A DNA stretch of 34,622 bases, from contig ONAK01000036.1 in the NCBI GenBank assembly GCA_900315765.1, positions 1-34,622 of the forward strand, in the 5' to 3' direction. Source of the stretch: an uncultured Prevotella sp. GTDB lineage: Bacteria > Bacteroidota > Bacteroidia > Bacteroidales > Bacteroidaceae. The notes beneath the pieces were generated by a model. It worked only from the letters and a program-made list of their open reading frames with translations, did not search any database and had not been told where the DNA came from. Positions 24,050-32,082 of the stretch are shown here, piece by piece; the first letter of the stretch is position 1, and each line of letters begins with the position of its first letter. The position numbers were made by a program, and so were the translations under genes.

Positions 24050-25047
24050 ATAATATTCACTTCTGGGCGGATGTCAACACCAAACTTCTGTTTTACATCC
24101 TTCTGAATAGTCTCACAAAGTGTAACAATCTCCTGCCCTGTGGCACCGCCACGATTCACCAGCACCAAAGCTTGTTTATCGTGCACCCCAGCTCTTCCAA
24201 GCGATTTTCCTTTCCATCCACATTGGTCAATCATCCATCCTGCTGGGATTTTCACATTTTCAGCATCCACATCGTAATGAGGCATGCCTTCGTATTGAGC
24301 AGCCAGTTCGTTATATTTCGAACGGGGCACAATGGGGTTCATAAAGAAACTGCCAGCATTACCAAGCACCTTTGGATCGGGCAACTTTGCTTCACGGATA
24401 CGGATAATAGTGTCGCGAAGTTCCTGGGCGGTAGGCTCACTGATGCCCAGTTTCTCCAATTCCGAACGGATATTACCATAGTCAAGGCGTGGCGTAAATG
24501 TCTCAGAGAATTGATAGTCAACACTTACAATAAGATATTTATTCTTCCAATCGTGCTTGAATTTACTCTGACGGTAGCCGTATTCACACTCGGCCTTCTT
24601 GATAACACACACTTTTCCTGTCGCTATCTCGATAGCACGAATACGGCATATCAAGTCTTTAGCCTCAGCTCCATAAGCACCTATATTCTGAACGGCACTT
24701 GCGCCCACATCACCAGGGATAAGTGATAGATTCTCAGCACCATAAAGACCTTGAGTGATGCTATAAGCCACAACATCATCGAACACCTCACCACTTCCGC
24801 AAATCAAATGAGAACCTTGACGCTCTATACCCTTACATGCAGAATGAACCACAATACCCTCATAGTCACGAGTCAACAGCAGATTACTGCCTCCACCTAT
24901 TATTATATAAGGTACGCGCGATGAACGAAGCAGCTCAGCCACCACTTTAGCCTCGGCTTCCGAACTGTACTCCAAAAATTGCGCACACTTGGCATCAATA
25001 CCAAATGTGTTATGCTCTTTCAGACTATAATTTATCTCGCTTCTCAT
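24046..25047 (-). CDS. murB: UDP-N-acetylenolpyruvoylglucosamine reductase
   Basis: The 333-aa flavoenzyme makes UDP-MurNAc in peptidoglycan synthesis. It has the FAD-binding IIIGGGSNLLL (48-58), LIPGDVGASAVQNIGAYG (109-126), Tyr158/Arg159, the catalytic GNAGSFFMNP (229-238, Ser233) and the C-terminal Glu329. It belongs to the longer type I group as in E. coli. The start at 25047 lies within a GTGAGAA-like repeat, so the first residues (MRSE) are partly repeat-derived. The next conserved residues (NTFGID) begin at 13, so this start is reasonable. Confidence 0.97.
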   Translation of the reverse strand: MRSEINYSLKEHNTFGIDAKCAQFLEYSSEAEAKVVAELLRSSRVPYIIIGGGSNLLLTRDYEGIVVHSACKGIERQGSHLICGSGEVFDDVVAYSITQGLYGAENLSLIPGDVGASAVQNIGAYGAEAKDLICRIRAIEIATGKVCVIKKAECEYGYRQSKFKHDWKNKYLIVSVDYQFSETFTPRLDYGNIRSELEKLGISEPTAQELRDTIIRIREAKLPDPKVLGNAGSFFMNPIVPRSKYNELAAQYEGMPHYDVDAENVKIPAGWMIDQCGWKGKSLGRAGVHDKQALVLVNRGGATGQEIVTLCETIQKDVKQKFGVDIRPEVNII

Positions 25048-25067
25048 TTATTCTCACTTCTCACCTC
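25036..25067. repeat. Heptad-like repeat at the start of murB
   Basis: On the minus strand GAGGTGA, GAAGTGA, then GAATAAATGA, GAAGCGA show an imperfect 7-bp rhythm interrupted once by three bases. It spans the murB start codon and abuts the truncated end of the upstream DUF4348 gene. Confidence 0.55.
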
Positions 25068-25071
25068 TAAC

Positions 25072-25796
25072 TTAGGTCATCATTTTCTTCAGCAGATAAA
25101 TCTTCTGATTGCCCTCTTCCTGAGGCTTGCCATAAATAATGTTGTAAAGGGTTTTATGTGGCAACGTTGGCGCAAAAGCCTCCCATGTATCAGGAGTAAT
25201 CACACCCTCCATCATATTGAAGTCATCGTCAGGATCTGGCCCTACAAAGTCTACCGTCTCGCTAATACTCTTAATCTGAAAGGCAGTATCAGTAACAAAT
25301 TTTCTGTAGAAAGCGAGGAACGATGCATTGGCATTACTCTGCAGAGGTGTTACTTTTATCTCACGCAGCAGCCATGCCCCCTTTATACGCTGGAAGCAAT
25401 AGTTCTTAACCAGATTTTTAGCCAGCAGTATTTTCTCTACCACAGCCTCGTTTACGGCAGTATCTTTCATCAACTGCATCTGTTTGTCATTATTAAATAA
25501 TAAGGTGTAGTAACCTTGACGCATAAACAAATGTTCCATCTTCCAATCGCTGGCTTCTATCTTAGTAGTTGTTTTTTATTTGCAAGGAAGTTAAACAGGA
25601 AATCGTCGAACATGGCATCAGCAGCTCTCGGCATCGGAGTTTCTGTAATCAGCATCTCCAGTGTGTCTATATCCGTGGTGTCAGTAGAGTCAGCCACTGA
25701 ATCGGCTGGCACTTCTTCAGTTTGATTTGCCCTGTTCCCTGTGCACGAGAACATTAAAAGCAAAAATGCGAAAAACGCTAAAAAATACCTTTTCAT
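25072..25796 (-). pseudogene. Broken DUF4348-type lipoprotein gene (frameshifted)
   Basis: Two frames together resemble one DUF4348 protein. The upstream frame (25796-25557, 79 aa) has a lipobox FSC (Cys18), an acidic linker and the FDDFLFNFLANKK start of the domain, then stops. The downstream frame (ATG 25539, open from about base 25576) continues with IEASDWKMEHLFMRQGYYTLLF, the W...LP...IIYGK segment and ends early at KKMMT. The switch happens at an A6 run (AATAAAAAAC). One extra A would join the frames, yet the family normally has more sequence there, so an internal deletion is also likely. The C-terminus also looks short, ending next to the murB repeat. A sequencing error could explain the frameshift but not the other losses. 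Confidence 0.65.
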
Positions 25797-25843
25797 CTAC
25801 TTAAGGAGTAACCTAATCTTTCTTTTTTCTCTCAAAATTTCGG

Positions 25844-25851
25844 CAAAGATA
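25844..25851 (-). promoter_or_regulatory. Putative -7 box of the DUF4348-murB-hydrolase operon
   Basis: TATCTTTG on the minus strand (25851-25844) is a full -7 match and lies 48 nt before the ATG at 25796. The nearest TTTG upstream is 30 nt away, too far for a standard -33. The promoter would still drive murB through the broken gene. Confidence 0.5.
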
Positions 25852-25899
25852 CACATTTTTTTAGATATAAATATATAAGAACAAACTTTTTTCTGTTCT

Positions 25900-25934
25900 T
25901 TTGTTCTTTTTATCCCAAAAAATAAGTACCTTTG
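25900..25934 (+). promoter_or_regulatory. Promoter of pheS
   Basis: TTTG (25900-25903) and TACCTTTG (25927-25934) are 23 nt apart, slightly wide but acceptable. The ATG of pheS at 25962 follows after 27 nt. Confidence 0.6.
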
Positions 25935-25961
25935 CACGCAAAATTGCAATTTTTATAGTTT

Positions 25962-27020
25962 ATGATACTTGATAAGATAGACGAACTTCTGAAAGAAGTA
26001 CAGAATTTGAGCGCTAAAAACGCTGAGGAAGTTGAGCAGCTCCGACTGAAATATCTGAGCAAGAAGGGTGAAATTACAGCCCTGATGAACGACTTCCGCG
26101 AGGTTGCCGCCGACCAGAAGAAGACGGTTGGTATGAAGATTAACGAACTGAAGACTCTGGCCACCGAGCGCATCAATCAGTTGCGCGAGGAGTGCGAGAC
26201 TCAGGAGAGCACCGATGAGACTCTCGACCTTACACGTACTCCCTACCCCATTAATCTGGGAACACGCCATCCGCTTACAATCGTAACCAATGAGATTATC
26301 GATATTTTCTCACGCATGGGCTTTGTATTGGCAGATGGTCCTGAGGTTGAAGACGATAACCACATCTTTACCAAGATGAACTTTGCAGCTGACCACCCTG
26401 CACGAGATATGCAGGACACCTTCTTTGTTAGTCAGCATCCCAATGATGTTACCAAGAACATCTTATTGCGTTCACACACATCAAGCGTTCAGGCTCGCGT
26501 GATGGAGCATATGCACGATGAGAACGGTAAACTTACTGCTCCTATCCGTGTCATTTGTCCAGGTCGTGTTTATCGTAACGAGGCCATTACTGCTCGTGCG
26601 CACTGCTTCTTCCATCAGGTTGAGGGATTGTATATCGATAAGAACGTATCATTTACCGATTTGAAGCAGGTTCTGCTCTCATTCGCTAAGGAGATGTTTG
26701 GTGCCGACACCAAGATTCGTTTGCGCCCATCATATTTCCCATTCACTGAGCCAAGCGCCGAGATGGACATCTCTTGCTTCATCTGTGGTGGTGAGGGCTG
26801 CGGATTCTGCAAACACACTGGTTGGGTTGAGATTTTGGGTTGCGGTATGGTTGATCCTAACGTGCTCGAACTCTGCGGCATCGACTCTAAGGAGTACACA
26901 GGTTACGCCTTCGGTATGGGTGTTGAACGTATCACCAACCTGAAGTATCGCGTTTCTGACCTCCGTATGTTCTCAGAGAACGACACCCGTTTCCTCGAAG
27001 AATTCGAATCAGCAAACTAA
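25962..27020 (+). CDS. pheS: Phenylalanyl-tRNA synthetase alpha subunit
   Basis: The 352-aa class II synthetase subunit has an N-terminal coiled coil (1-90) that contacts tRNA. The catalytic core follows, including GTRHPLTI, MGF...GPEVE, LLRSHTSSVQAR, GRVYRNEA, FFHQVEGL, RPSYFPFTEPSAE and the final GYAFGMGVERI. A CFICGGEGCGFCKHTGW insert with four Cys lies between motifs. Length is standard. It is a single-gene unit here: pheT is not adjacent, as is common in this phylum. Confidence 0.98.
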   Translation: MILDKIDELLKEVQNLSAKNAEEVEQLRLKYLSKKGEITALMNDFREVAADQKKTVGMKINELKTLATERINQLREECETQESTDETLDLTRTPYPINLGTRHPLTIVTNEIIDIFSRMGFVLADGPEVEDDNHIFTKMNFAADHPARDMQDTFFVSQHPNDVTKNILLRSHTSSVQARVMEHMHDENGKLTAPIRVICPGRVYRNEAITARAHCFFHQVEGLYIDKNVSFTDLKQVLLSFAKEMFGADTKIRLRPSYFPFTEPSAEMDISCFICGGEGCGFCKHTGWVEILGCGMVDPNVLELCGIDSKEYTGYAFGMGVERITNLKYRVSDLRMFSENDTRFLEEFESAN

Positions 27021-27021
27021 T

Positions 27022-27056
27022 AATAAAGCCTCACCGATTGGTGAGGCTTTATTTAT
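27022..27056. terminator. Shared terminator of pheS and sstT
   Basis: An 11-bp perfect stem (AAAGCCTCACC at 27025-27035, GGTGAGGCTTT at 27040-27050) with a GATT loop extends by AT pairs on both sides. It starts 2 bp after the pheS stop and ends where the sstT stop begins, so it should stop both transcripts. Confidence 0.9.
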
Positions 27057-28276
27057 TATATGCCCTTTTTCATTCGGTCGTAATATTCCGCGGTAGCGGT
27101 GAAGAAAACATCGCCACTGGAGTTAAGAGCTGTCTCTACACTGTCTTGTATAACACCGATAATAAAGCCGATAGCTACAGCTTGCATGGCTACGTCGTTG
27201 CTGATATTGAAGAACGAACAGGCCATAGGCACGAGCAACAGTGAGCCGCCAGCAACACCCGATGTTCCGCAGGCAGCCAAGGTAGCGATAACACTCAGGA
27301 AAAGGGCCGATGCGAACGACACTTCAATACCCATTGTATGGGCCACAGCCAGTGTCATTACCGTGATAGTGACGGCAGCACCGTCCATATTAATCGTTGC
27401 ACCAAGTGGAATGCTCACAGAATAGAAATCCTCATCGAGCCCAAGCTTCTTGCACAAGTTCATATTGATGGGGATGTTGGCAGCCGACGAACGGGTAAAG
27501 AATGCTTGCAGCCCGCTCTCCTTCAGACAGGTGAACAACAAGGGATAAGGATTGCGCCTAAGCATCAGAAAGGAGATGAGGGGATTAAAGATTAACGTGT
27601 TAACTAACATACAGCCTACAAGCAGCAGCACCAAATGACCATAAGTACCAAATACATTCATACCACCCTCAGACACTGACGTGAACACCAAGCCCATAAC
27701 TCCGAACGGTGCAAACTCGATGACCCATCTCACAGTCTGCGTAATCACGTCAGAGATATCCTGTATCACACTGATAGTCTGTTGGCTCGCTTTCATCTTC
27801 AGGGCAATACCTATCAGAATCGACCAGAACAGAATGCCAATATAATTGGCCTGCGAAACAGACATCAGTGGATTGGTCACCATATTGGTAAGAAGATTGC
27901 TGAACACATCGGAGAGGGTTCCTGGAGCAGCCTGTTCAGCAGCATCGCACAGCTGCAGCGTAACAGGAAACATGAAACTGCCAAATACGGCACACACAGC
28001 TGCGATAAACGTGCTGAGCATATAACGGGAGATGACTACACGGAAACGGGATCCCAATCCACTTCCAGCCTTGGCGATGCTGGCAGCTACCAGTACTGCT
28101 ACCAGAACGGGGGCAATAGCTTTTAGAGCACTGACGAACACAATGCCCATGACACCTAACCAACCCCACTGGGGAACTAAGAGTCCGAGACTGGCACCAA
28201 TGATGAGTCCTCCGAGTATGCGAAGCACAAGGCTCATCTGGCACCACTTGGTAAAAAACGATTTGTCTGTTGTCAT
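27056..28276 (-). CDS. sstT: Serine/threonine:sodium symporter
   Basis: This dicarboxylate/amino acid:cation symporter family protein has about 8 transmembrane helices and two re-entrant loops. Loop motifs AFFTRSSAANIPINM and GATINMDGAAVT match SstT, which imports serine and threonine with sodium. I start it at the ATG at 28276 (MTTDKSFFTKW; 406 aa). The frame extends to ATGs at 28291 and 28312, but the bases there belong to a leader sequence shared with the PAP2 gene, and the predicted transcription start lies near 28322. Length is then typical for the family. Confidence 0.93.
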   Translation of the reverse strand: MTTDKSFFTKWCQMSLVLRILGGLIIGASLGLLVPQWGWLGVMGIVFVSALKAIAPVLVAVLVAASIAKAGSGLGSRFRVVISRYMLSTFIAAVCAVFGSFMFPVTLQLCDAAEQAAPGTLSDVFSNLLTNMVTNPLMSVSQANYIGILFWSILIGIALKMKASQQTISVIQDISDVITQTVRWVIEFAPFGVMGLVFTSVSEGGMNVFGTYGHLVLLLVGCMLVNTLIFNPLISFLMLRRNPYPLLFTCLKESGLQAFFTRSSAANIPINMNLCKKLGLDEDFYSVSIPLGATINMDGAAVTITVMTLAVAHTMGIEVSFASALFLSVIATLAACGTSGVAGGSLLLVPMACSFFNISNDVAMQAVAIGFIIGVIQDSVETALNSSGDVFFTATAEYYDRMKKGI

Positions 28277-28293
28277 ATCTTTTATTCTCATGT

Positions 28294-28336
28294 TATAAAT
28301 TAGTAGGCACATATCATCTATTCGAAGGCAAAAGTA
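28294..28336 (-). repeat. Leader sequence shared with the PAP2 gene (copy 1)
   Basis: After the -7 box TACTTTTG come 21 nt containing ATATGT, then CCTACTAATTTA. The PAP2 leader (32041-32082) has the same boxes with the same 21-nt spacing. The ATG inside it opens a frame (M C L L I Y N M) that runs into sstT. Confidence 0.7.
28329..28336 (-). promoter_or_regulatory. Putative -7 box of sstT
   Basis: TACTTTTG on the minus strand (28336-28329) fits TAnnTTTG. The -33 position reads TTAG (28360-28357), a weak match at the normal 20-nt distance. The following bases to CCTACTAATTTA are spaced exactly as in the PAP2 promoter. Confidence 0.6.
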
Positions 28337-28430
28337 CGCAAATTATTCGGAAAGCCCTAATTTTAGAGTGGGAAAAATAGATGATTAGTATAGCTTGTAC
28401 TTGTTACAGAATGTTAAATTTATTGTTTTT

Positions 28431-28503
28431 CGATAAGTTTTTATCGTTTTTATTTGGTCAGTATTGCAGAAATATATACCTTTGCATATCGATAAACGAT
28501 AAA
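28431..28503 (+). promoter_or_regulatory. Promoter and operator-like repeats of the DUF2975/HTH operon
   Basis: TTTG (28453-28456) and TACCTTTG (28477-28484) are 20 nt apart, a full promoter match. Upstream is a perfect inverted repeat CGATAA-gttt-TTATCG (28431-28446). Downstream is a direct repeat CGATAAA CGATAAA (28490-28503), whose first unit overlaps the palindrome TATCGATA (28487-28494). Four CGATAA half-sites around one promoter suggest binding by the HTH protein encoded in the operon. Confidence 0.7.
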
Positions 28504-28531
28504 TTAATCAAATAAAACAATAAGAACGGTT

Positions 28532-29014
28532 ATGAGTACAAGTTTATTTCAAAATGCAAAAAAGAACCCAGTCAGCACAATTGTATTGTTGCTCTTCTTT
28601 GGCTATGTAGCATTCTCCATCGTTTACAACGTCCAGACCATGCGTCAAGCTACAACCGATTACGACTATTGCGAAGCCCTTTGCGATCTGGTAGAGTTCT
28701 TAGGCAAGACTATCACCTGGTGTGTCTACTTCGTTGTGTGCTATCTTACTTATATTCATAAACAGTACACCCGCTGGATTCTCTGGCTTTATTACCTCAC
28801 AGTAGTTGTATTCATCATCTATTTCATATCAGCAGGTATTACGTACCGTTATGTATTCGATCACATTGGTATCGAACACCTCGAAAGTTTAAAATCCATG
28901 ACTCATCGTTTATATGGTGCTCCATTCTATTTTATTTTGTTTAGCTTCATATTCATGCCTAAACTCATCAAGGATACTATCAAGCTAAAAAAGGAACAAG
29001 AACTAACTGTATAA
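28532..29014 (+). CDS. Four-helix membrane protein, probable divergent DUF2975 paralogue
   Basis: The 160-aa protein has four predicted transmembrane helices (about 15-35, 58-78, 82-104 and 128-148) and ends LKKEQELTV. The next gene, a DUF2975 protein, has the same four-helix plan and the matching end LQEEQDLTI, so I infer a diverged tandem duplicate. No catalytic residues are seen. It is the first gene of the operon, 48 bp from the -7 box. Confidence 0.75.
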   Translation: MSTSLFQNAKKNPVSTIVLLLFFGYVAFSIVYNVQTMRQATTDYDYCEALCDLVEFLGKTITWCVYFVVCYLTYIHKQYTRWILWLYYLTVVVFIIYFISAGITYRYVFDHIGIEHLESLKSMTHRLYGAPFYFILFSFIFMPKLIKDTIKLKKEQELTV

Positions 29015-29032
29015 TCTCAAGAAACTATTGAT

Positions 29033-29497
29033 ATGAAAAAGAAACTGAATATTTTCTGCGTATTGATGTTGCTTTTGATGGCAACACAAGTAGTGATGAC
29101 GTTTGTAACTGGTGCCGATGCTTTTATGGAAGGTTGGGAAAAAGGGCGTCAGGCAGAAGTAGCCCAAACATGGAGTGCAATATTAGGCTTCTTCGTTGAG
29201 ATGTTTGCCGTAGTAGCCGCCCTCGTTTCGTTCATAAGCTTCATCCGTTTTATCCTCAACGTCAATCATAACAAGGTGTTTGTTTGGGAGAATGTTAAGT
29301 TGCTCCGCCTCACAGCCTGTGGTTTGATGATTCTTGCAGTGGTAGCTGCTGGCGATGAACTCTATTCAGGTTGCAGCTTTACCGAAGTATACGATCATTT
29401 CTTCGATGCCTTTCTTTTTGGTGCATTCAATCTGATTATCTCCGAGGTATTTGCCATCGGACTGAAATTACAGGAAGAACAGGATTTAACCATCTAA
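29033..29497 (+). CDS. DUF2975 family membrane protein
   Basis: The 154-aa protein has four transmembrane helices and the family-typical layout: an N-terminal helix, a long loop (ADAFMEGWEKGRQ), a basic segment after helix two (NHNKVFVWENVKLLR) and the end EEQDLTI. DUF2975 genes are regularly followed by a small YozG-like HTH regulator, as here (6 bp apart). The molecular role is unknown. Confidence 0.88.
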   Translation: MKKKLNIFCVLMLLLMATQVVMTFVTGADAFMEGWEKGRQAEVAQTWSAILGFFVEMFAVVAALVSFISFIRFILNVNHNKVFVWENVKLLRLTACGLMILAVVAAGDELYSGCSFTEVYDHFFDAFLFGAFNLIISEVFAIGLKLQEEQDLTI

Positions 29498-29503
29498 CGG
29501 CTT

Positions 29504-29713
29504 ATGGGACAGATCATTGTAAATCTTGATGTTGAGATGGCCAAGCGCAAGATGTCGCTTAGTCAACTGGCCGAGCGCGTAGGCCTTACACTTGCCAATC
29601 TATCCATTCTGAAGACGGGCAAGGCCAAAGCCATCCGTTTCAGCACCCTCGAGGCCATCTGCCGCGAGTTGGGTTGCCAACCTGGCGACATACTTGAATA
29701 TAGAGACGAATAA
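29504..29713 (+). CDS. Small XRE/Cro-type HTH regulator (YozG-like)
   Basis: The 69-aa protein is essentially one helix-turn-helix domain: MSLSQLAERVGLTLANLSILKTGKAKAIRFSTLEAICREL, with the recognition helix near 30-40, and it ends GDILEYRDE as in YozG-type regulators. It likely binds the CGATAA repeats around the operon promoter and controls its own operon (inference). The next gene begins 25 bp after its stop. Confidence 0.92.
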   Translation: MGQIIVNLDVEMAKRKMSLSQLAERVGLTLANLSILKTGKAKAIRFSTLEAICRELGCQPGDILEYRDE

Positions 29714-29738
29714 TCACCTCAAAAAAACTCCGACCAAT

Positions 29739-30242
29739 ATGAAAAAGATAGAAATATACAGTAAGAACTGGAATCGCATCGTCTTACCTGCATTCGCTAT
29801 TCTCACATTGATACTCCTGGTATTAGGCATCAAAATGGCTCATAACTCAGGCAGCGAATTCAATTCACTATTTTTGGAGCTATATTTTGCATTCATCATC
29901 GCTAATTACATCATAGCTTCCGTCATCCGCAAACCCAAGCTCATCATCACCGATTATTCTGTAACCATCAATGCCGATGAGCCTTGGGAGGTATTCTTCG
30001 AAGAGGTCGACTCTTTCTACCTCTCCCATTTCAAGAATCAGGAGCTCATCTGCATCCGTTACAAAAAAGATGTAGAAGCCGGCATCAGCGATCTGGAGAT
30101 AGAAAACGGACGTATCTTCCGCATCCGCTATCCAGAGAATCTACACCCAGGCCAGCCCTACGACATCTACGTTACAGGCCTAGCTAAAAAGCCCCAAGAG
30201 ATACTCGAGATTTTAAATCACTCGGTAGCGCATGCTGGTTAA
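29739..30242 (+). CDS. Two-helix membrane protein with PH-like domain (STM3941-like)
   Basis: The 167-aa protein has two transmembrane helices (about 13-33 and 46-66). A soluble C-terminal part follows with KPKLIITDYSVTI and a later VFFEEVDSFYL strand, the layout of STM3941/bacterial PH-like membrane proteins. The frame is open from 29694, but I choose the ATG at 29739 because it avoids overlapping the HTH gene and gives MKKIEIYSKNW, which fits the family. The last 59 bp overlap the converging peptidase gene on the other strand. Confidence 0.7.
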   Translation: MKKIEIYSKNWNRIVLPAFAILTLILLVLGIKMAHNSGSEFNSLFLELYFAFIIANYIIASVIRKPKLIITDYSVTINADEPWEVFFEEVDSFYLSHFKNQELICIRYKKDVEAGISDLEIENGRIFRIRYPENLHPGQPYDIYVTGLAKKPQEILEILNHSVAHAG

Positions 30243-31299
30243 GGAATAAGTAGGTGGTATTCAGGGCGATAAAGTCGCGCGACATATACCAGATACCTTT
30301 ATATTCCCCACTCTGGCCCCATGAATTCTTTACCATATAGTAAGAATTACCCTGCTCGTCTTTGGCTTTACCATAAATAAGCATCACGTGGTCGTAGGTA
30401 AATCGCCAACTGTCCCATTGTTCCTGTCGCAACTGCTGGGTGGGTTTAACACCTTCTGGTAGCATGGCCAGTCCTGTGCGTGTAAAATCGCCTGTCACGT
30501 CGCCGCCCCAAGCCACTGTATAGCCTGCATCAAGAGCCTTATCAAGCACATCCATCAACTGCTCTATAGGGATATTGTAACTGGGTTTCAGCCTCCATTT
30601 GTAGGGTGCCTCTATCACAAACCAGTGGTTAAACGGATGATGCGTGAAGCTAGTCAGACTGACGTAATCGTTGAGGTTTAGACCAAGACTCTCAGCAAAC
30701 GTTTTTGGCGTGTATGTTTTTCCCTGATAGTCAAACTTCTCAGGACAACTTCCTATATAACGTTCGATGACAGCTTGCACACTATCCTGCCAATGAGCCT
30801 TGGGGGCTTTGGCGCCTTTGGTTACGATACTGCTTATAGTACGTTCCAACTCAGGGAAGAACACCTTGAAGTTAGCCAGCGAATCGCCCGTCAGCGAGCC
30901 AGGTGTTGGCATTGCATTCTCTGGACAGATGCCATGCTGACGTATCACCTCGAGTACATCATCGCACGATCCACCCTCTGAAATCTGACTGTAGCCATGC
31001 ATACGAACATAGTGTGTGGCGTTGTCCATATAGTCGTTGTTCACCACAAACATCTCGCACAGGTCGTACGTCTTACCTGTCTGTCGCAGTATCTCGCTTT
31101 CAAAATAGCCCAGTGTAGCGTATGCCCAACAAGTGCCACTACGATGCTGATTTTTCACGCTGGTTATCGGAAGTTCCTTCACCGTAGTAAACGATTTTTT
31201 CACCTGCGATGCAATGGCGCCGCGCTGCAGATTCTCCTGTGCCGATGCCGTTGTTGCCATCAGCATCATAGCTATGATTGTTTGATAGTATTTACTCAT
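30184..31299 (-). CDS. Exported papain-like (C1B/PepC-type) cysteine peptidase
   Basis: The 371-aa protein has a signal peptide (cut after TTASA, residue 20). It carries the bleomycin hydrolase/aminopeptidase C catalytic set: Gln51 and Cys57 in QHRSGTCWAYA, His304 in YDHVMLIYG and Asn325 in VKNSWG. Classical PepC is a cytoplasmic hexamer of about 440 aa. This version is exported and shorter, as in other Bacteroidetes, and probably trims peptides in the periplasm. Its ATG overlaps the PAP2 stop by 4 bp, so the two are co-translated. The 3' end overlaps the STM3941-like gene. Confidence 0.92.
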   Translation of the reverse strand: MSKYYQTIIAMMLMATTASAQENLQRGAIASQVKKSFTTVKELPITSVKNQHRSGTCWAYATLGYFESEILRQTGKTYDLCEMFVVNNDYMDNATHYVRMHGYSQISEGGSCDDVLEVIRQHGICPENAMPTPGSLTGDSLANFKVFFPELERTISSIVTKGAKAPKAHWQDSVQAVIERYIGSCPEKFDYQGKTYTPKTFAESLGLNLNDYVSLTSFTHHPFNHWFVIEAPYKWRLKPSYNIPIEQLMDVLDKALDAGYTVAWGGDVTGDFTRTGLAMLPEGVKPTQQLRQEQWDSWRFTYDHVMLIYGKAKDEQGNSYYMVKNSWGQSGEYKGIWYMSRDFIALNTTYLFLNQHALPSDLKSRVSLGAF

Positions 31300-32030
31300 T
31301 TTCTCAACTTTTGAAATTCCTTTTTAGCAGCCGCCATATCATCGAGGAATGCCTTACAGGTATGCAGACGGGCATAGCATGCTGCAGCCAACATACGCGA
31401 TGCATCTACATCACTCTGCCAGTGGAAACCAGCAATCACACGACTCTGTCCCCATTCATACCCCAGTTTAAACAGTTCATCCTGGGCAGCAGGATTAATC
31501 TCGCATAGCAAGAGCGCCAATCCCCAACCACGAACAGTATGGCCAGAGGGATAAGAACCATTTGTTCGCAACTCCTCCTCTTCTTCAGGCACGAGTGTTG
31601 GTTCGTTGAAATACACATACGGACGGGTTCGCATATAAGTTGCTTTGGGCTTGGTGGCACTCAAACGGATAGTAAGAACGCCACGATTCAATACGTTATA
31701 GATGGCAGGCGTTTTTTGTTCAGAAATATCCATTCCAAAAGCACCGCAGAACTGCTGCACCATATCTTTCACCTCATAGGCCGCCTCATTAATGGCCTTA
31801 CGAGCACGCAGAGAGTCCTGTCGTTGCTGTTTGCCCCAGTAGTATTGCGAGATATCGTTCATAAACTGTGCCGAACCAGGAGCAGGCGGTGCAGGCAACC
31901 AATAAACGGCGTTTGGCACCTCGTCGGCAGTAAGATACACCAGGTCATCAGCTTTTTGAGCACTAACCACATTACTACACAGCATCAACGCAGCAATCAG
32001 CCACATCATGTTCTTTTTCATACGCCCCAT
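31296..32030 (-). CDS. PAP2-family acid phosphatase (class A non-specific type)
   Basis: The 244-aa protein has a signal peptide (ending VVSAQ, about residue 24) and the phosphatase signature K-x6-RP (in KATYMRTRP), PSGH, and SR-x5-H-x3-D (SRVIAGFHWQSDV). These match class A bacterial acid phosphatases such as PhoN, which release phosphate from various organic esters in the periplasm. ATGs exist at 32030 and 32021; the second gives a more typical signal peptide (MKKNMMWL). The gene leads an operon with the peptidase. Confidence 0.92.
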   Translation of the reverse strand: MGRMKKNMMWLIAALMLCSNVVSAQKADDLVYLTADEVPNAVYWLPAPPAPGSAQFMNDISQYYWGKQQRQDSLRARKAINEAAYEVKDMVQQFCGAFGMDISEQKTPAIYNVLNRGVLTIRLSATKPKATYMRTRPYVYFNEPTLVPEEEEELRTNGSYPSGHTVRGWGLALLLCEINPAAQDELFKLGYEWGQSRVIAGFHWQSDVDASRMLAAACYARLHTCKAFLDDMAAAKKEFQKLRK

Positions 32031-32040
32031 ATTCTTTGTT

Positions 32041-32082
32041 TTAAATTAGTAGGAACATATTTTCTTTTCGCTCGCAAAAGTA
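32041..32082 (-). repeat. Leader sequence shared with sstT (copy 2)
   Basis: TACTTTTG, 21 nt including ATATGT, then CCTACTAATTTA, with the same spacing as in front of sstT. Here the ATG in the leader (32058) opens only a five-codon frame (M F L L I) that stops before the PAP2 gene. Confidence 0.7.

Noticed and set aside
25570-25600. Programmed -1 frameshift at the A-rich run of the DUF4348 gene.
   Set aside because: The reading register does not place a standard slippery heptamer (zero-frame codons are AAT AAA AAA CAA), and family sequence also seems missing, so gene decay is more likely.
28277-28312. Longer SstT start at 28312 or 28291.
   Set aside because: These bases belong to the leader shared with the PAP2 gene and the added residues do not resemble SstT.
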